From Arthrobacter sp. OV608 (GTDB lineage: Bacteria > Actinomycetota > Actinomycetes > Actinomycetales > Micrococcaceae), in NCBI GenBank assembly GCA_900110595.1, contig FOEZ01000015.1:1-64000 (forward strand): a DNA stretch of 64,000 nt, read 5' to 3'. The first letter of the stretch is position 1, and every line of letters begins with the position of its first letter. Of the stretch, positions 54,894-63,473 are shown in pieces. The translations under genes were made by a program, and so were the position numbers. The notes under the pieces were generated by a model. The model ran no database searches, was not told the origin of the DNA, and saw nothing but the letters and a program-made list of their open reading frames with translations.

Positions 54894-55985
54894 TCAGCCG
54901 CGCAGCCTGCTGCTGACCCTGGAGAGGTCCGCCGCGCCGATGAGGCCGGCGTTCGGTCCCAGTGCCGCCAACTCGATTCCGGCGGCAGGCCGGAAGCCCC
55001 TGCCGGTCAGGTTCCGCGCGAATGCCTTCCGGGCAGGTTCCACGAGGAGGTCCCCGGCCGAACACAGGCCGCCGCCAATAACGAACAGACCGGGATCCAA
55101 GGCCGCCGCCAGGTTGGCAAGCCCCAGCCCCAGCCACTCGCCCACCTCATCCAGAAGTTCGCGCGAAGCGGCATCCCCGGCGAGGGCAAGTTCGGTGACG
55201 ACGGCACCGGTAATCGTTTCAGAATGTCCGCCCACGGCTGCCAGGAGTTCCTGGGCTACCGGACCGTTCGCCCGCGCCAGGATCCGGGCCTCCCTGCCCA
55301 GCGCGTTTCCGGAGGCGTACTGTTCCCAGCACCCCCGGTTGCCGCACTCGCACCGGTGCCCGCCGGGCATGATGATCTGGTGGCCGAACTCGCCGGCCAC
55401 ACCAAACCTGCCCCGCTCCACCCGGCCGTCCATCACCATGGCGCCACCGATTCCGGTGCCCAGCGTGATGCACACCAGCCGGTCTTCACCCTGCCCGGCA
55501 CCAAAGCGCCATTCCGCCCAGGCCGCGGCATCGGCGTCGTTCGCCAGCAGGACCGGACGGCGCAACAGTTTTTGGAGATTGTCGCGCAACGGCTCGTTCC
55601 GCCAGGCCAGGTGCGGACTGAAAAGCACAGTTCCGCCGTCGAGATCCATCCAGCCGGCCGCACCGATTCCCACGGACCAGATCCGGTGCCCGCGGCCCAG
55701 TTCTTCGACGAGCTCGACAATGACGCTTTCTACTGCCCGGGGATCCGTCCCGGGCGTTGAACGGCGTGCCTCGCTGAGGATCCTGCCCTCGGCGTCCACC
55801 ACGCCGGCAGCCACCTTGGTTCCGCCAATGTCGATGCCGATGGCCAGGCCCCGCCGCCCCAGGCGCAGGTGCTCGCGGAAGCTCTCGCCGTGCCGCATCC
55901 TTGCCCCGCCGCGGGCCGGCCGCTGCCTCCAGGGAACGGGTCGTCGCAGGGGGCCGGCCTGTTCGCCGGGAGGCGGTGCATACAT
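54894..55985 (-). CDS. ROK family glucokinase
   Basis: ATP-dependent glucokinase of the ROK family, 363 residues from ATG 55985. Motifs: LAIGIDIGGTKVAAGVVD (phosphate 1), NDADAAAWAEWRFGAG, LVCITLGTGIGGAMVMDG, the substrate/zinc region EFGHQIIMPGGHRCECGNRGCWEQYASG with the CxCGxxGC zinc cluster, and FVIGGGLCSAGDLLVEPAR. It would supply glucose-6-phosphate and, as in other actinobacteria, may affect catabolite control. The first 28 residues before the core are poorly conserved; ATG 55898 is the alternative. The -10 TAGAAT 8 bases upstream supports 55985 and a leaderless mRNA. Confidence 0.93.
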   Translation of the reverse strand: MYAPPPGEQAGPLRRPVPWRQRPARGGARMRHGESFREHLRLGRRGLAIGIDIGGTKVAAGVVDAEGRILSEARRSTPGTDPRAVESVIVELVEELGRGHRIWSVGIGAAGWMDLDGGTVLFSPHLAWRNEPLRDNLQKLLRRPVLLANDADAAAWAEWRFGAGQGEDRLVCITLGTGIGGAMVMDGRVERGRFGVAGEFGHQIIMPGGHRCECGNRGCWEQYASGNALGREARILARANGPVAQELLAAVGGHSETITGAVVTELALAGDAASRELLDEVGEWLGLGLANLAAALDPGLFVIGGGLCSAGDLLVEPARKAFARNLTGRGFRPAAGIELAALGPNAGLIGAADLSRVSSRLRG

Positions 55986-55993
55986 AGTCAACC

Positions 55994-55999
55994 ATTCTA
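55994..55999 (-). promoter_or_regulatory. -10 hexamer TAGAAT of ROK glucokinase gene (leaderless)
   Basis: Minus-strand TAGAAT, 8 bases before the ATG at 55985. Confidence 0.5.
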
Positions 56000-56178
56000 G
56001 GCCGGTGGCCTCGCGGGCAGGCGGGTGCCGGGCCAGCATGTTCCGGTCAGCAGGTTGGAGCCGGCGGCATTGACGACAAAGTTACCGACGAGTAACTTAG
56101 AATCCTGCATGGCCCGGCAGAGGCGTATTAGTCTTTAGGCATACCCTGCCCGGGTCTTCGGATATCAAAGGAGCTATA

Positions 56179-57987
56179 GTGCGCGAATTCAGTGTTCCGC
56201 CTCTTGTTGTTGTCCCACCGGAAACCAACATCACGGACCTGGTACTGCGGCAGGCCGCCAAGCCCAGCAACCCTTCACTGTTTTCGCGACTGGACTCCGC
56301 CGGATCCTGGCAGGACATTTCCGCCACGGACTTCCTCACCGACGTCACCGCCCTCGCCAAGGGCCTGATGGCCAGCGGCGTGGCCGCCGGAGACCGGGTG
56401 GGGATTATGTCCCGGACGCGGTACGAATGGGCGTTGGTAGACTTCGCCATCTGGTTTGCCGGCGCCGTTTCGGTACCTATCTATGAGACCTCCTCCCCCT
56501 CGCAGGTCGCCTGGAACCTCGGTGACTCCGGCGCGGTGGCAGCCTTCGGCGAGGCCGCCCACCACGAGGACGTGATCCGCCAGGCCGTCAATGCCGAGGG
56601 ACTCACGTCCCTCCAGCACGTGTGGCAACTGGAAGGCCACGGCCTCGGCCCCCTCCGTGAGGCCGGCCGGGATGTCAGCGACGCGGATCTGGAAGCGCGC
56701 CGCGCCTCCGCCGGCCTGGCCGACGTCGCCACCATCATTTACACCTCGGGCACCACCGGCCGCCCCAAAGGCTGTGAACTCACGCACGGGAACTTCGTGG
56801 AACTCTCGGAGAACGCGCTGGCCATCATCGGCGAGATCGTCCACGAAAACGCCAAAACCATCATGTTCCTCCCGCTGGCGCACGTGTTCGCCCGTTTCAT
56901 CTCCGTCCTGGCCATGGCAGCCGGAACCACCGTGGCCCATACCCCTGACATCAAGAACCTCCTCTCGGACCTGCAGAGCTATGAGCCCACGTTCATACTG
57001 GCCGTGCCGCGGGTGTTCGAAAAGGTGTACAACTCGGCGCTGACCAAGGCGGAGGACGGCGGCAAGGGAGCCATCTTCCACCGGGCCGCCGAGACTGCCA
57101 TCGCCTTCTCCAAGGCACGCCAGAACGGGCGGGTGGGCCTGGGCCTGAAGCTGCGCCACGCCCTCTTCGACAAGCTGGTGTACGGCAAACTGCGGGCTGC
57201 TATGGGCGGCCACGTTGCCCACGCGGTATCCGGCGGCGGGCCGCTGGGCGAACGCCTGGGCCATTTCTTCCAGGGCATCGGCCTGCAGGTGCTTGAGGGC
57301 TATGGCCTCACCGAAACCACGGCCCCCATCTCCGTGAACACACCGTCGCTGATCAAGATCGGCTCCGTGGGCAAGCCGCTGCCAGGGAACGCCGTCAGGA
57401 TTGCCGAGGACGGCGAGATCCTGGCCAAGGGCGTCTGCGTGATGCGCGGCTACTACAAGCGCGAGGACCTCACAGGAGAAACGTTCGACGGCGAGTGGTT
57501 CCGTACGGGCGACGTCGGCCGCCTCGACGAGGATGGTTTCGTCTGGATCACCGGGCGCAAGAAGGAGATCATCGTCACCGCAGGCGGCAAGAATGTGATC
57601 CCTGCGCTGCTCGAGGACCAGATCCGTGCCGACGCCCTGGTCTCCCAGGTCCTGGTGGTCGGTGACAACCGGCCCTTCATCGGGGCTTTGGTCACCCTGG
57701 ACCAGGAGGCCCTGCCCGGCTGGCTCCAGCGCCACGGCCTCCCTGCCACCACATCCCTGGACGAGGCGGCCAACAACCCCGTGGTCAAGGCCGCGGTCCA
57801 GGATCTCATCACGGCCGCCAACACGTCGGTGTCGCAGGCCGAGGCCATCAAGTCGTTCCGTATTGTGCCGGCCGACTTCACCGAGGCCTCCGGCCACCTG
57901 ACCCCCTCCATGAAGGTCAAGCGCGCCCAGGTCATGAAGGACTTCGAGACCGTCATCGAAGAGATGTACGCGGCACCACGGTCCTAG
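56179..57987 (+). CDS. Long-chain fatty acid--CoA ligase (FadD15-like)
   Basis: Activates fatty acids to acyl-CoA through an acyl-adenylate. 602 residues of the ANL superfamily: P-loop TIIYTSGTTGRPKGCELTHGN, the long-chain family motif LEGYGLTETTAPISVN, GEWFRTGDVGRLDEDGFVWITGRKKEIIVTAGGKN and the catalytic C-terminal lysine in HLTPSMKVKRAQV. The start is GTG 56179 with AAAGGAG at a spacing of 5. Closest in type to M. tuberculosis FadD15 (Rv2187), which fits the local gene order. It stands alone, ending at a very strong terminator. Confidence 0.93.
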   Translation: MREFSVPPLVVVPPETNITDLVLRQAAKPSNPSLFSRLDSAGSWQDISATDFLTDVTALAKGLMASGVAAGDRVGIMSRTRYEWALVDFAIWFAGAVSVPIYETSSPSQVAWNLGDSGAVAAFGEAAHHEDVIRQAVNAEGLTSLQHVWQLEGHGLGPLREAGRDVSDADLEARRASAGLADVATIIYTSGTTGRPKGCELTHGNFVELSENALAIIGEIVHENAKTIMFLPLAHVFARFISVLAMAAGTTVAHTPDIKNLLSDLQSYEPTFILAVPRVFEKVYNSALTKAEDGGKGAIFHRAAETAIAFSKARQNGRVGLGLKLRHALFDKLVYGKLRAAMGGHVAHAVSGGGPLGERLGHFFQGIGLQVLEGYGLTETTAPISVNTPSLIKIGSVGKPLPGNAVRIAEDGEILAKGVCVMRGYYKREDLTGETFDGEWFRTGDVGRLDEDGFVWITGRKKEIIVTAGGKNVIPALLEDQIRADALVSQVLVVGDNRPFIGALVTLDQEALPGWLQRHGLPATTSLDEAANNPVVKAAVQDLITAANTSVSQAEAIKSFRIVPADFTEASGHLTPSMKVKRAQVMKDFETVIEEMYAAPRS

Positions 57988-57992
57988 AAAAC

Positions 57993-58059
57993 AACAACGC
58001 GGGGTCACTTCCCGCCCGTCCGACGCATCGGATTGGGCGGGAAGTGACCCCGCGTTGTT
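57993..58059. terminator. Bidirectional terminator between fadD and pyc
   Basis: Perfect 25-bp stem (57993-58017 with 58035-58059); the 17-base loop contains a further 5-bp stem. It starts 5 bases after the fadD stop, lies 8 bases from the pyc stop, and has A and T runs at its ends, so it works in both directions. Confidence 0.9.
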
Positions 58060-58066
58060 TGTTGTG

Positions 58067-61000
58067 CTACTCGACGACGAGCAGCAGGTCTCCACCCTGG
58101 ACCTGCTCCACCGAGGAGATGGCGAGCCGGGAAACCTTGCCGGCCACCGGCGTCGTGATGGATGCCTCCATCTTCATTGCCTCAATGGTCGCCACGGTGT
58201 CACCGGCGTTGACCTCGTCCCCGGGCTTGACCGTGACGGTGACGGCACCGGCGAACGGCGCTGCCACGTGGCCGGGCTGGTTGGCGTCGGCCTTCTCGGC
58301 GGCCTTGACGTTGCTGACCACTGAACGGTCCCGGACCACCACGGGACGGGACTGGCCGTTCAGGGTGCACATAACCGTGCGCATGCCCTTTTCGTCAGGC
58401 TCGGACACGGCTTCGAGTGACGCGATCAGCCGGACGCCCTTCTCGAGCTGGATCTCGTGCTCCTTGCCCCGCTGCAGCCCGTACAGGTAGTCGCGGGTGT
58501 CCAGCACCGAGATGTTGCCGTACGTTTCCACGCTCTTCAGGTAGTCCTTCGTGGGTCCGTCGAAGAGCAGCCTGTTCAGCGTGTGCTGCCGGGTCTTCGA
58601 ATCGGATTTCAGTGCAGCGCTGTCTTCGGCGCTGAGCTCCGCGTCCCGGACCTTCACGCTCCGGCCCTGGAGTGCCTTGGTGCGGAAAGGCTCGGGCCAA
58701 CCGCCCGGAGGGTCGCCGAGTTCGCCGGACAGGAATCCGATGACCGAATCGGGGATGTCGTAGTTCTGCGGGTTCTCGTTGAAGTCTGCCGGGTCCGCGT
58801 TCAGGCCCACCAGGTGGAGGGCGAGGTCGCCAACAACCTTCGAAGACGGCGTCACCTTGACCAGGCGGCCCAGGATGCGGTCCGCCGCGGTGTACATATC
58901 CTCGATCGCTTCAAAGCGCTCCCCCAGGCCCAGTGCCATGGCCTGCTGGCGGAGGTTGGAGAGCTGCCCGCCCGGGATCTCGTGCTGGTACACACGGCCG
59001 GTGGGGCCCGGAAGGCCTGACTCGAACGGTGCGTAGACGCGCCGGACAGCTTCCCAGTACGGCTCCAGCGAGCTCACGGCCTCCAGGCTGAGGCCGGTGT
59101 CCCGCGGGGTGTGCGCCAGGGCTGCCACGAGGGCCGACGCTGACGGCTGGCTGGTGGTTCCTGCCAGTGACGCCGAGGCGACATCCACGGCGTCCACACC
59201 GGCATCCACGGCAGCCAGCAGGGTGGCCAGCTGGCCTCCTGCGGTGTCGTGGGTGTGCAGGTGGACCGGAAGGTCGAAGCGGTCCCGGAGCGCTGAGACC
59301 AGTTTCGCCGCGGCAGCAGGACGGAGCAGGCCGGCCATGTCCTTGATCGCCAGGATGTGGGCTCCGGCGTCAACGATCCTCTGCGCGAGCTCCAGGTAGT
59401 AGTCCAGCGTGTAGAGCTTCTCGTTGGGGTCCAGCATGTCGCCCGTGTAGCACAGCGCCACTTCAGCCACGGCAGTGCCGGTGGCCCGGACTGCACGGAT
59501 GGCCGGTGCCATCTGGTTGACATCGTTCAAGGCATCGAAGATCCGGAAAATGTCGATACCGGTCGCAGCGGCCTCGTTAACGAAGGCTTCGGTGACCTCT
59601 TCGGGGTAAGGCGTGTAGCCCACGGTGTTGCGGCCGCGCAGCAGCATCTGCAGGCAGACGTTCGGAAGCGCCTGGCGCAGGGCAGCGAGCCGGTCCCAGG
59701 GGTCTTCGCCGAGGAACCGCAGGGCAACGTCATAGGTGGCACCGCCCCAGGCTTCAACGGACAGCAGCTGCGGCAGGAGCGCGGTCACCGCGGGGCCGGC
59801 CGCGACGAGGTCCCGGGTCCGGACGCGGGTGGCGAGCAGGGACTGGTGTGCGTCGCGGAACGTGGTGTCCGTGACGGCCACCGCGTTCTGCTCGCGCAGC
59901 GCCTTGGCGAAGCCTTCCGGTCCCAGTTCCAGGAGCTTCTGGCGTGAGCCCGGAGCAGCCTGCTGGTCCTTGACGGACGGGAGTTTGCTGGCGGGGTTCG
60001 AGTGGACGGTCAGCTCACCGTTGGGCTTGTTGACCGTGACGTCGGCCAGCCAGGTGAGGAGCTTGGTGCCGCGGTCTGCAGAGACACGGGCCTTCAGCAG
60101 CTCCGGGCGCTCGTCGATGAAGGACGTGGCCACATCACCGGCAATGAAGTCGGGATCGTCAAGCACCGCCTGCAGGAAGGAGATGTTGGTGGAGACGCCG
60201 CGGATCCGGAATTCCGCGAGGGCACGGCGTGCGCGGGCCACGGCAGCCGGGTAGTCCCGGCCGCGGCAGGTGAGCTTGACCAGCATGGAGTCGAAGTGCG
60301 GGCTGATTTCGGCACCCGAGTAGACGGTGCCGCCGTCGAGCCGTACGCCGGCGCCGCCGGCGGAGCGGTAGCCGGTGATCTTTCCGACGTCGGGGCGGAA
60401 GCCGTTGGCCGGGTCTTCGGTGGTGATGCGGCTCTGCAGCGCGGCGCCGCGCAGCCTGACGGTGTCCTGGGAGAGGCCAAGGTCAGCCAGGGTCTCGCCG
60501 GCGGCGATGCGCATCTGTGCCTGGACGAGGTCGACGTCGGTGACCTCTTCGGTGACGGTGTGCTCCACCTGGATGCGGGGGTTCATCTCGATGAAGACGT
60601 GCTGGCCCGCGCGCTCACCCACAGTGTCCACGAGGAATTCCACGGTGCCGGCGTTGACGTAGTTCAAGGCCTTGGCGAATTTGACGGCGTCCCGGTAGAG
60701 CGCCTGCCGGATGCCCTCGTCCAGGTTGGGTGCCGGGGCGATCTCGATGACTTTCTGGTGGCGCCGCTGGATGGAGCAGTCCCGTTCGAAGAGGTGCATC
60801 ACGTTGCCCTCGGCGTCGGCCAGGATCTGTACTTCGATGTGGCGCGGGCGCAGTACTGCCTGTTCGAGGAACATGGTGGGGTCACCGAACGCGGCATCGG
60901 CCTCGCGCATGGCGGACTGCAGTGCCTCGGGCAGGGCCTCACGGGTGTCCACCCGGCGCATGCCCCGTCCGCCGCCGCCAGCCACGGCCTTGGCGAAGAT

Positions 61001-61462
61001 GGGGAAGCCGATTTCATCGGCCGCGGCAAGCAGTTCGTCCAGGTCCTTCGACGGAGCGCTGGACTTGAGGACCGGAACGCCGGCGTCACGGGCAGCCTTC
61101 AGTGCCGCCACCTTGTTGCCTGCAAGTTCCAGCACTTCAGCCGGGGGGCCAACAAAAGTGATGCCGGCATCCTTGGCCGCTCGGGCCAGGTCCGGGTTTT
61201 CGGAGAGGAACCCGTAGCCGGGGTAGATGGCGTCCGCGCCGGATTCCTTCGCCACCCGCACTATTTCAGCAACGTCCAGGTAGGCACGGACGGGGTGGCC
61301 CTCTTCGCCAATCAGGTAGGCCTCGTCCGCCTTCTGGCGGTGGATCGAGTTCCTGTCCTCCTGGGGGAAAACGGCAACGGTCTTTGCGCCCAGCTCGTAG
61401 CCGGCGCGGAAGGCCCTGATCGCGATTTCGCCGCGGTTGGCCACCAGAACTTTGGAAAACAT
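58067..61462 (-). CDS. pyc: Pyruvate carboxylase
   Basis: Carboxylates pyruvate to oxaloacetate, the main anaplerotic reaction. The 1131-residue single chain has all parts in order: biotin carboxylase (1-455; AVAGGGGRGMRRV ATP loop, EMNPRIQVEHTVTEEV), carboxyltransferase (about 515-1000; DTTFRDAHQSLLATRVRT, with zinc-site HLHTHDTAGG) and C-terminal biotin carrier with EAMKMEASITTPVAG, where the lysine is biotinylated. ATG 61462 has AGGAGAAG upstream. The divergent spacer holds a 14-base inverted repeat. A biotin ligase is not in the window. Confidence 0.98.
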   Translation of the reverse strand: MFSKVLVANRGEIAIRAFRAGYELGAKTVAVFPQEDRNSIHRQKADEAYLIGEEGHPVRAYLDVAEIVRVAKESGADAIYPGYGFLSENPDLARAAKDAGITFVGPPAEVLELAGNKVAALKAARDAGVPVLKSSAPSKDLDELLAAADEIGFPIFAKAVAGGGGRGMRRVDTREALPEALQSAMREADAAFGDPTMFLEQAVLRPRHIEVQILADAEGNVMHLFERDCSIQRRHQKVIEIAPAPNLDEGIRQALYRDAVKFAKALNYVNAGTVEFLVDTVGERAGQHVFIEMNPRIQVEHTVTEEVTDVDLVQAQMRIAAGETLADLGLSQDTVRLRGAALQSRITTEDPANGFRPDVGKITGYRSAGGAGVRLDGGTVYSGAEISPHFDSMLVKLTCRGRDYPAAVARARRALAEFRIRGVSTNISFLQAVLDDPDFIAGDVATSFIDERPELLKARVSADRGTKLLTWLADVTVNKPNGELTVHSNPASKLPSVKDQQAAPGSRQKLLELGPEGFAKALREQNAVAVTDTTFRDAHQSLLATRVRTRDLVAAGPAVTALLPQLLSVEAWGGATYDVALRFLGEDPWDRLAALRQALPNVCLQMLLRGRNTVGYTPYPEEVTEAFVNEAAATGIDIFRIFDALNDVNQMAPAIRAVRATGTAVAEVALCYTGDMLDPNEKLYTLDYYLELAQRIVDAGAHILAIKDMAGLLRPAAAAKLVSALRDRFDLPVHLHTHDTAGGQLATLLAAVDAGVDAVDVASASLAGTTSQPSASALVAALAHTPRDTGLSLEAVSSLEPYWEAVRRVYAPFESGLPGPTGRVYQHEIPGGQLSNLRQQAMALGLGERFEAIEDMYTAADRILGRLVKVTPSSKVVGDLALHLVGLNADPADFNENPQNYDIPDSVIGFLSGELGDPPGGWPEPFRTKALQGRSVKVRDAELSAEDSAALKSDSKTRQHTLNRLLFDGPTKDYLKSVETYGNISVLDTRDYLYGLQRGKEHEIQLEKGVRLIASLEAVSEPDEKGMRTVMCTLNGQSRPVVVRDRSVVSNVKAAEKADANQPGHVAAPFAGAVTVTVKPGDEVNAGDTVATIEAMKMEASITTPVAGKVSRLAISSVEQVQGGDLLLVVE

Positions 61463-61528
61463 ACTTCTCCTGCATCATTGCGGGTGGATCGGTGAGTGGT
61501 CACAGTGTCTAGGACCTACAAGGACAAA

Positions 61529-61542
61529 CACAAATCTTTGTG
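61529..61542. promoter_or_regulatory. 14-base inverted repeat upstream of pyc
   Basis: CACAAATCTTTGTG: perfect 6-base arms with TC between. It lies 67 bases upstream of the pyc start, overlapping the likely -35 of a promoter whose -10 would be TAGACA near 61508-61513 (minus strand). Candidate operator; regulator unknown. The rest of the 61463-61764 spacer shows no other clear feature; a TAGGTT hexamer at 61747-61752 may serve the ParA-like gene. Confidence 0.45.
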
Positions 61543-61764
61543 GCCACCGTCACAGATTTCCCCGTCATGTCCTGAACCCTTTCGCCGGGCCGGGGGCAAA
61601 CCGCCTCCAACAGCACAGTCCGTGCCATGCCGACGCCCCATAAAGCAGGATTCGCCGATGCATCCACATATGATGAGTAGGGCGGCAGGACCGTCCGGCT
61701 TCGGCGCTGCCGGAGCAAACATTACCCCCAACACGGCATCCGGCGTTAGGTTTTGGTCTCTCAA

Positions 61765-62583
61765 GTGCAAGTAGTCAGCATCAGCAGCCTCAAGGGTGGA
61801 GTCGGCAAGACTTCCGTGACCACAGGATTGGCGTCCGCCGCACTTGCCGCAGGTGTCCGCACACTGGTGGTGGACCTTGATCCCCATGCAGACGCGACCA
61901 CCGCCTTGGGCGTCCAGCCGGGCGACCAGCTGGATATTGGCAGGATGCTCAAGAACCCCCGCCGCGCCAAGCTCGCAGAGAACGTTGCGGGCAGCAGCTG
62001 GGCGGGGCTGGCCCAGTCCAACGGTTCGGGCCCCGCAGTCCTGGACGTCGCCGTCGGCTCTGCCTACACGGGAATCTACGACCGCCCCGACCTCAGCCGC
62101 CGCGACCTTCGCCGGCTGTCGTCGGTGCTGGCCGGAGCCGAGGATTACCAGCTGGTCCTGATCGACTGCCCGCCGTCGCTCAACGGCCTCACACGCATGG
62201 CCTGGTCTGCCAGCGACAAGGTGGCCCTCGTGGCCGAGCCTGGGTTGTTCTCGGTGGCCGGCACTGAGCGGACCATGCGGGCCATCCAGCTTTTCCGGCA
62301 GGAGTTCGCGCCCAACCTTTCTCCGGCCGGCATCATCGCCAACCGCGTGCGGTCTGGCTCTTCGGAGCACAGCTACCGGCTGGCCGAGATGGAGTCGATG
62401 TTCGGTGAGCTCCTGTTGAGCCCCAGGATCCCCGAGCAGGCCAACTGGCAGCAAATCCAGGGCGCAGCGCACCCCGTACACCACTGGCCGGGAGACTCCG
62501 CCAAGTCCGCCGCCGCACTGTTTGACGAGCTGCTGGCAAACCTGATGACAGTAGGAAGCGGCCTGCGCAGCCGCGCCAGGTAA
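61765..62583 (+). CDS. ParA/MinD family ATPase
   Basis: A 272-residue P-loop ATPase of the ParA/Soj type: deviant Walker A SSLKGGVGKTSVT, VVDLDPHADATTALG (switch I) and LVLIDCPPSLNG (Walker B). No ParB or parS site is nearby, and the chromosomal parAB pair is normally near oriC, so this is probably an orphan positioning ATPase for another cargo. I start it at GTG 61765 (QVVSISSLKGG), the point where the family begins; TTG 61753 gives 4 more residues. It ends at a strong hairpin. Confidence 0.9.
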   Translation: MQVVSISSLKGGVGKTSVTTGLASAALAAGVRTLVVDLDPHADATTALGVQPGDQLDIGRMLKNPRRAKLAENVAGSSWAGLAQSNGSGPAVLDVAVGSAYTGIYDRPDLSRRDLRRLSSVLAGAEDYQLVLIDCPPSLNGLTRMAWSASDKVALVAEPGLFSVAGTERTMRAIQLFRQEFAPNLSPAGIIANRVRSGSSEHSYRLAEMESMFGELLLSPRIPEQANWQQIQGAAHPVHHWPGDSAKSAAALFDELLANLMTVGSGLRSRAR

Positions 62584-62590
62584 AAGCGAG

Positions 62591-62639
62591 TTAAACGGCA
62601 GAAGCCGCCCTCCAGGGGAGGGCGGCTTCTGCCGTTTAA
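62591..62639. terminator. Bidirectional terminator between ParA-like and MerR genes
   Basis: Perfect 23-bp stem (62591-62613 with 62617-62639) and a 3-base loop. A and T runs at the stem base suit termination of the convergent genes on both sides. Confidence 0.88.
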
Positions 62640-62643
62640 ACTG

Positions 62644-63237
62644 TCAACTGATCTTGCGGGCGGCCCGCCGCTTGCTCAATTCGTCGTCCGGAAAGGACTG
62701 TTCGGCCGCGTGCTCACTCGGGAGCGATGCCAGGCTGCCTTCCACTTCGCGCCAGACACGCCCAACCGCGATGCCGAACACGCCCTGGCCGCCCTGCACG
62801 AGGTCGATCACCTCGTCCGCCGAGGTGCACTCGTAGACGCTGGCGCCGTCGCTCATCAGGGTGATCTGGGCGAGGTCCTCCACACCACGCTCACGCAGGT
62901 GCTCTACGGCGGTGCGGATCTGCTGCAGTGAGACACCGGTATCGAGCAGTCGTTTGACCACCTTCAGCACCAGGATGTCGCGGAAGCCGTACAGGCGCTG
63001 GGACCCCGAGCCGGCGGCACCGCGGACAGCGGGTTCAACCAGCCCGGTGCGCGCCCAGTAGTCCAGCTGGCGGTAGGTGATGCCTGCAGCCTTGCAGGCG
63101 GTGGGGCCGCGGTATCCGGCGTCCTCGTCCAGAACGGGAAGGTCTTCGGTGAACAGGAGGCCCTGGGCACCGCTCGCGGGCATAGCAATACCAGCCGTGG
63201 GCTGCTTCAGCCCGCCTGCTTCGCCTTTGGGACTCAC
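62644..63237 (-). CDS. MerR family regulator, Rv1830/ResR-like
   Basis: A 197-residue transcription factor. The MerR winged helix (about residues 40-110) shows GYRGPTACKAAGITYRQLDYWARTGLVEP and GSQRLYGFRDILVLKVVKRLLDTGVSLQQIRTAVEHL; the C-terminal half is a putative sensor or dimer domain with no metal cysteines. Order nuclease - MerR copies Rv1829 - Rv1830, the latter linked in M. tuberculosis to growth and division control. GTG 63237 is the start: AAGGAGG lies 6 bases before it. An ATG at 63255 just overlaps that ribosome site and is less likely. The spacer carries the AAGGTTAAAGTTG motif. Confidence 0.9.
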   Translation of the reverse strand: MSPKGEAGGLKQPTAGIAMPASGAQGLLFTEDLPVLDEDAGYRGPTACKAAGITYRQLDYWARTGLVEPAVRGAAGSGSQRLYGFRDILVLKVVKRLLDTGVSLQQIRTAVEHLRERGVEDLAQITLMSDGASVYECTSADEVIDLVQGGQGVFGIAVGRVWREVEGSLASLPSEHAAEQSFPDDELSKRRAARKIS

Positions 63238-63451
63238 CTGGATCCTCCTTGTCATAAGCCCCCCGTGAACAACTGCAACGGCAGGAACAGGTACGAAGAC
63301 CATGCCTGTAATTTCCGCGGGGCGCACCTTCCAGTGTGACTTGCGCGGCTGCCGTAAGCAATGGGAACTTGATACTTTGACGTTAGGCCTGCAGGGACCC
63401 AAGGTCAAAGACGTTGGCCGGTTGAAAGAGGCGTGTCGAAACTTTCATCCT

Positions 63452-63464
63452 CAACTTTAACCTT
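63452..63464 (-). promoter_or_regulatory. AAGGTTAAAGTTG motif upstream of MerR gene
   Basis: Minus-strand 13-mer in the 236-base spacer between the nuclease gene and the MerR gene. It differs by one base from AAGGTTAAGGTTG upstream of ftsZ (27112-27124), in the same orientation relative to the gene. A candidate autoregulatory MerR site. Confidence 0.5.
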
Positions 63465-63473
63465 AATGTGACC

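Noticed and set aside
56275..58095. A 606-codon open frame on the minus strand opposite fadD
   Set aside because: Antisense to a well-conserved acyl-CoA ligase, crosses the strong terminator at 57993-58059 and shows no family motif.
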